NCBI RefSeq assembly: GCF_014636175.1
Contig: NZ_BMDW01000002.1
Location: 1-64,000, forward strand
Direction: 5' to 3'
Source of the DNA: Sphingomonas psychrolutea
GTDB taxonomy: Bacteria; Pseudomonadota; Alphaproteobacteria; Sphingomonadales; Sphingomonadaceae
DNA: 64,000 bases
The notes under the pieces were generated by a model. That model ran no database searches. It was given only the letters and a program-made list of their open reading frames with translations, and had not been told where the DNA came from. Numbering within the stretch: position 1 is the stretch's first letter; every line of letters begins with the position of its first letter. The position numbers and the translations under genes were made by a program. This document shows positions 63,085 through 64,000 of this stretch, in pieces.

Positions 63085-64000
63085 CTATGGCCGGTTCGAC
63101 GGATTGAGCGCACTTCCTGGCTTCCATGAAGGCGGCGCATCCTTGTCCGCCACGCGCCCCACCAGCGTATAGAAGAAGCGGTTGAAATCGGCGGCTGCTT
63201 TCCAGTCCATCCGTTGATCGAGATCGTCCTGCGGCTTGTGATAACCGGACTTGTACCATTGCCGGTAAATCCGCTCACTCTCGCTCCCCGGACGGTATCC
63301 GAACACGAAGGCGGTGGCAGGGATGCCTGCTGCGATGAAGTTCCACTGGTCAGACCGGCGAAGCAGATTCCGCTCGGGCTCGGGATCGTGCTGGACGGCG
63401 ATGCCCATGACCGCCGCGACCGCGCGGGCATCGTCACCCAGACTCGTATCATCGAGTGCGTGGATGGTCAGTAGATCGAGCGGGAAGATCGGGCGCAACT
63501 GATCGAGATTGATGTTCGCCGCGATCCGCGACCTGGGAAAAGTCGGTGCCCGCAGGAAAGCGATGGATCCGAGCAGCCCCTTTTCCTCGCCCGTCCATGC
63601 TGCAAAGATCACTGGTCGGCGAAACCCCTTGCCATGGCGGCGCTCGGCAAGGCGGATCAATAACGCGACATAGGCGGCATCGTCGAGCGTGCCGTTATAC
63701 AGTCGGTCGCCGTTCACCGGCGTGCCATAGCCATAGCCGTCGAGATGGGCAGACAGGACAATCGCTTGGTCGGCAAGCGCAGGATCGGTGCCGGGCAGAA
63801 AACCGATAACATTGGGTGAGGTGAGCGCACGCGTCGTGATCGTGAAGCCGGCACGGAAGGCGTCCGCAGGGTCGAAGTCAGGCAAGGGCTGACCGTTGCT
63901 GCCTTTGACGATCAGCTTGGCGGCGTCATGACCGCCACCGATTACCGTCGCCAGCGCATCGGCATTGAGCCGCAGGCGCAGGAATGAATCGGTATTGCGC
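63085..64000 (-). CDS. M28-family metallopeptidase, C-terminal part
   Basis: About 305 codons; the 5' part lies beyond the window. Zinc-peptidase landmarks are visible: first ligand pair in IVLSAHLDGYGYG (HxD), bridging Asp in NGTLDDAAYVALLI, catalytic Glu-Glu in FAAWTGEEKGLLGS, a fourth ligand in NINLDQLRPIFPL and the last His in KSGYHKPQDDLDQRMDW. This is the aminopeptidase-Y-like M28 set. Family members are usually secreted and remove N-terminal residues. Its start and any signal peptide are not in the window. Confidence 0.88.
   Translation of the reverse strand, partial: RNTDSFLRLRLNADALATVIGGGHDAAKLIVKGSNGQPLPDFDPADAFRAGFTITTRALTSPNVIGFLPGTDPALADQAIVLSAHLDGYGYGTPVNGDRLYNGTLDDAAYVALLIRLAERRHGKGFRRPVIFAAWTGEEKGLLGSIAFLRAPTFPRSRIAANINLDQLRPIFPLDLLTIHALDDTSLGDDARAVAAVMGIAVQHDPEPERNLLRRSDQWNFIAAGIPATAFVFGYRPGSESERIYRQWYKSGYHKPQDDLDQRMDWKAAADFNRFFYTLVGRVADKDAPPSWKPGSALNPSNRP

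Noticed and set aside
1..64000. Prophage, insertion sequence, integron, CRISPR array or toxin-antitoxin pair
   Set aside because: No transposase, integrase, phage structural gene, regularly spaced repeats or recognisable toxin-antitoxin pair was found on either strand.

Overview
This 64 kb window is GC-rich chromosomal DNA from an alphaproteobacterium, most probably a Sphingomonas-like member of the Sphingomonadales. The grounds are tightly packed genes with ATGA/GTGA overlaps, two TonB-dependent receptors, a tryptophan-halogenase/DUF6445 pair, a GH68/sucrose-type locus, a WalW-like deacetylase beside a sensor kinase, a CrbS-like symporter-kinase beside acs, and a long GTCACCCCGG-type intergenic palindrome. 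gyrA and one tRNA-Ile2(CAT) are the only plainly core loci. No prophage, transposase or CRISPR array was seen.

Layout. 1-3.0 kb: end of a chemotaxis operon (MCP with two signalling tips, double CheW). 3.5-7.4 kb: a sugar-acid locus in which a GntR/FadR regulator and a xylonate/arabinonate-type dehydratase are intact, while the flanking ketoglutarate-semialdehyde dehydrogenase and SMP-30 lactonase genes survive only as N-terminus plus C-terminus joined in frame. 7.4-10.1 kb: membrane histidine kinase and single-domain response regulator. 10.2-13.5 kb: TonB receptor plus class A acid phosphatase behind a Pho-box-like site. 13.5-20.8 kb: a five-gene overlapping operon (OmpR regulator, kinase, TolC, membrane-fusion protein, RND pump). 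21-28 kb: beta-propeller protein, phosphoribosyltransferase, then two LysR-controlled modules, each with a divergent AhpD-like protein and small redox/detox genes.

28.2-34.9 kb: tRNA-Ile2, a deacetylase coupled to a histidine kinase with a degenerate ATP-binding domain, an Lrp regulator, a TPR protein, yaaA and an SDR. 35.1-39.7 kb: small secreted protein, gyrA, DUF952, DUF488 and lysoplasmalogenase-like genes. 39.8-41.6 kb: palindromic repeat, then a GbsR/MarR regulator and a membrane SRPBCC protein, both preceded by the same operator-like element. 41.7-52.3 kb: flavin halogenase and DUF6445 beside a sucrose/fructan uptake locus (alpha/alpha-barrel glycosidase, TonB receptor, LacI, GH68, MFS) with TTGCAA operators. 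52.3-53.5 kb: a scar with a truncated serine hydrolase.

53.5-62.9 kb: an acetate-type module. A symporter-PAS-histidine-kinase-receiver hybrid converges on a LuxR response regulator that overlaps acs; acs diverges from a porin and an MHS-type transporter across a striking pair of GACCATGGTC palindromes. The arrangement matches CrbS/CrbR control of acs known from gammaproteobacteria. The window ends inside an M28 peptidase gene.
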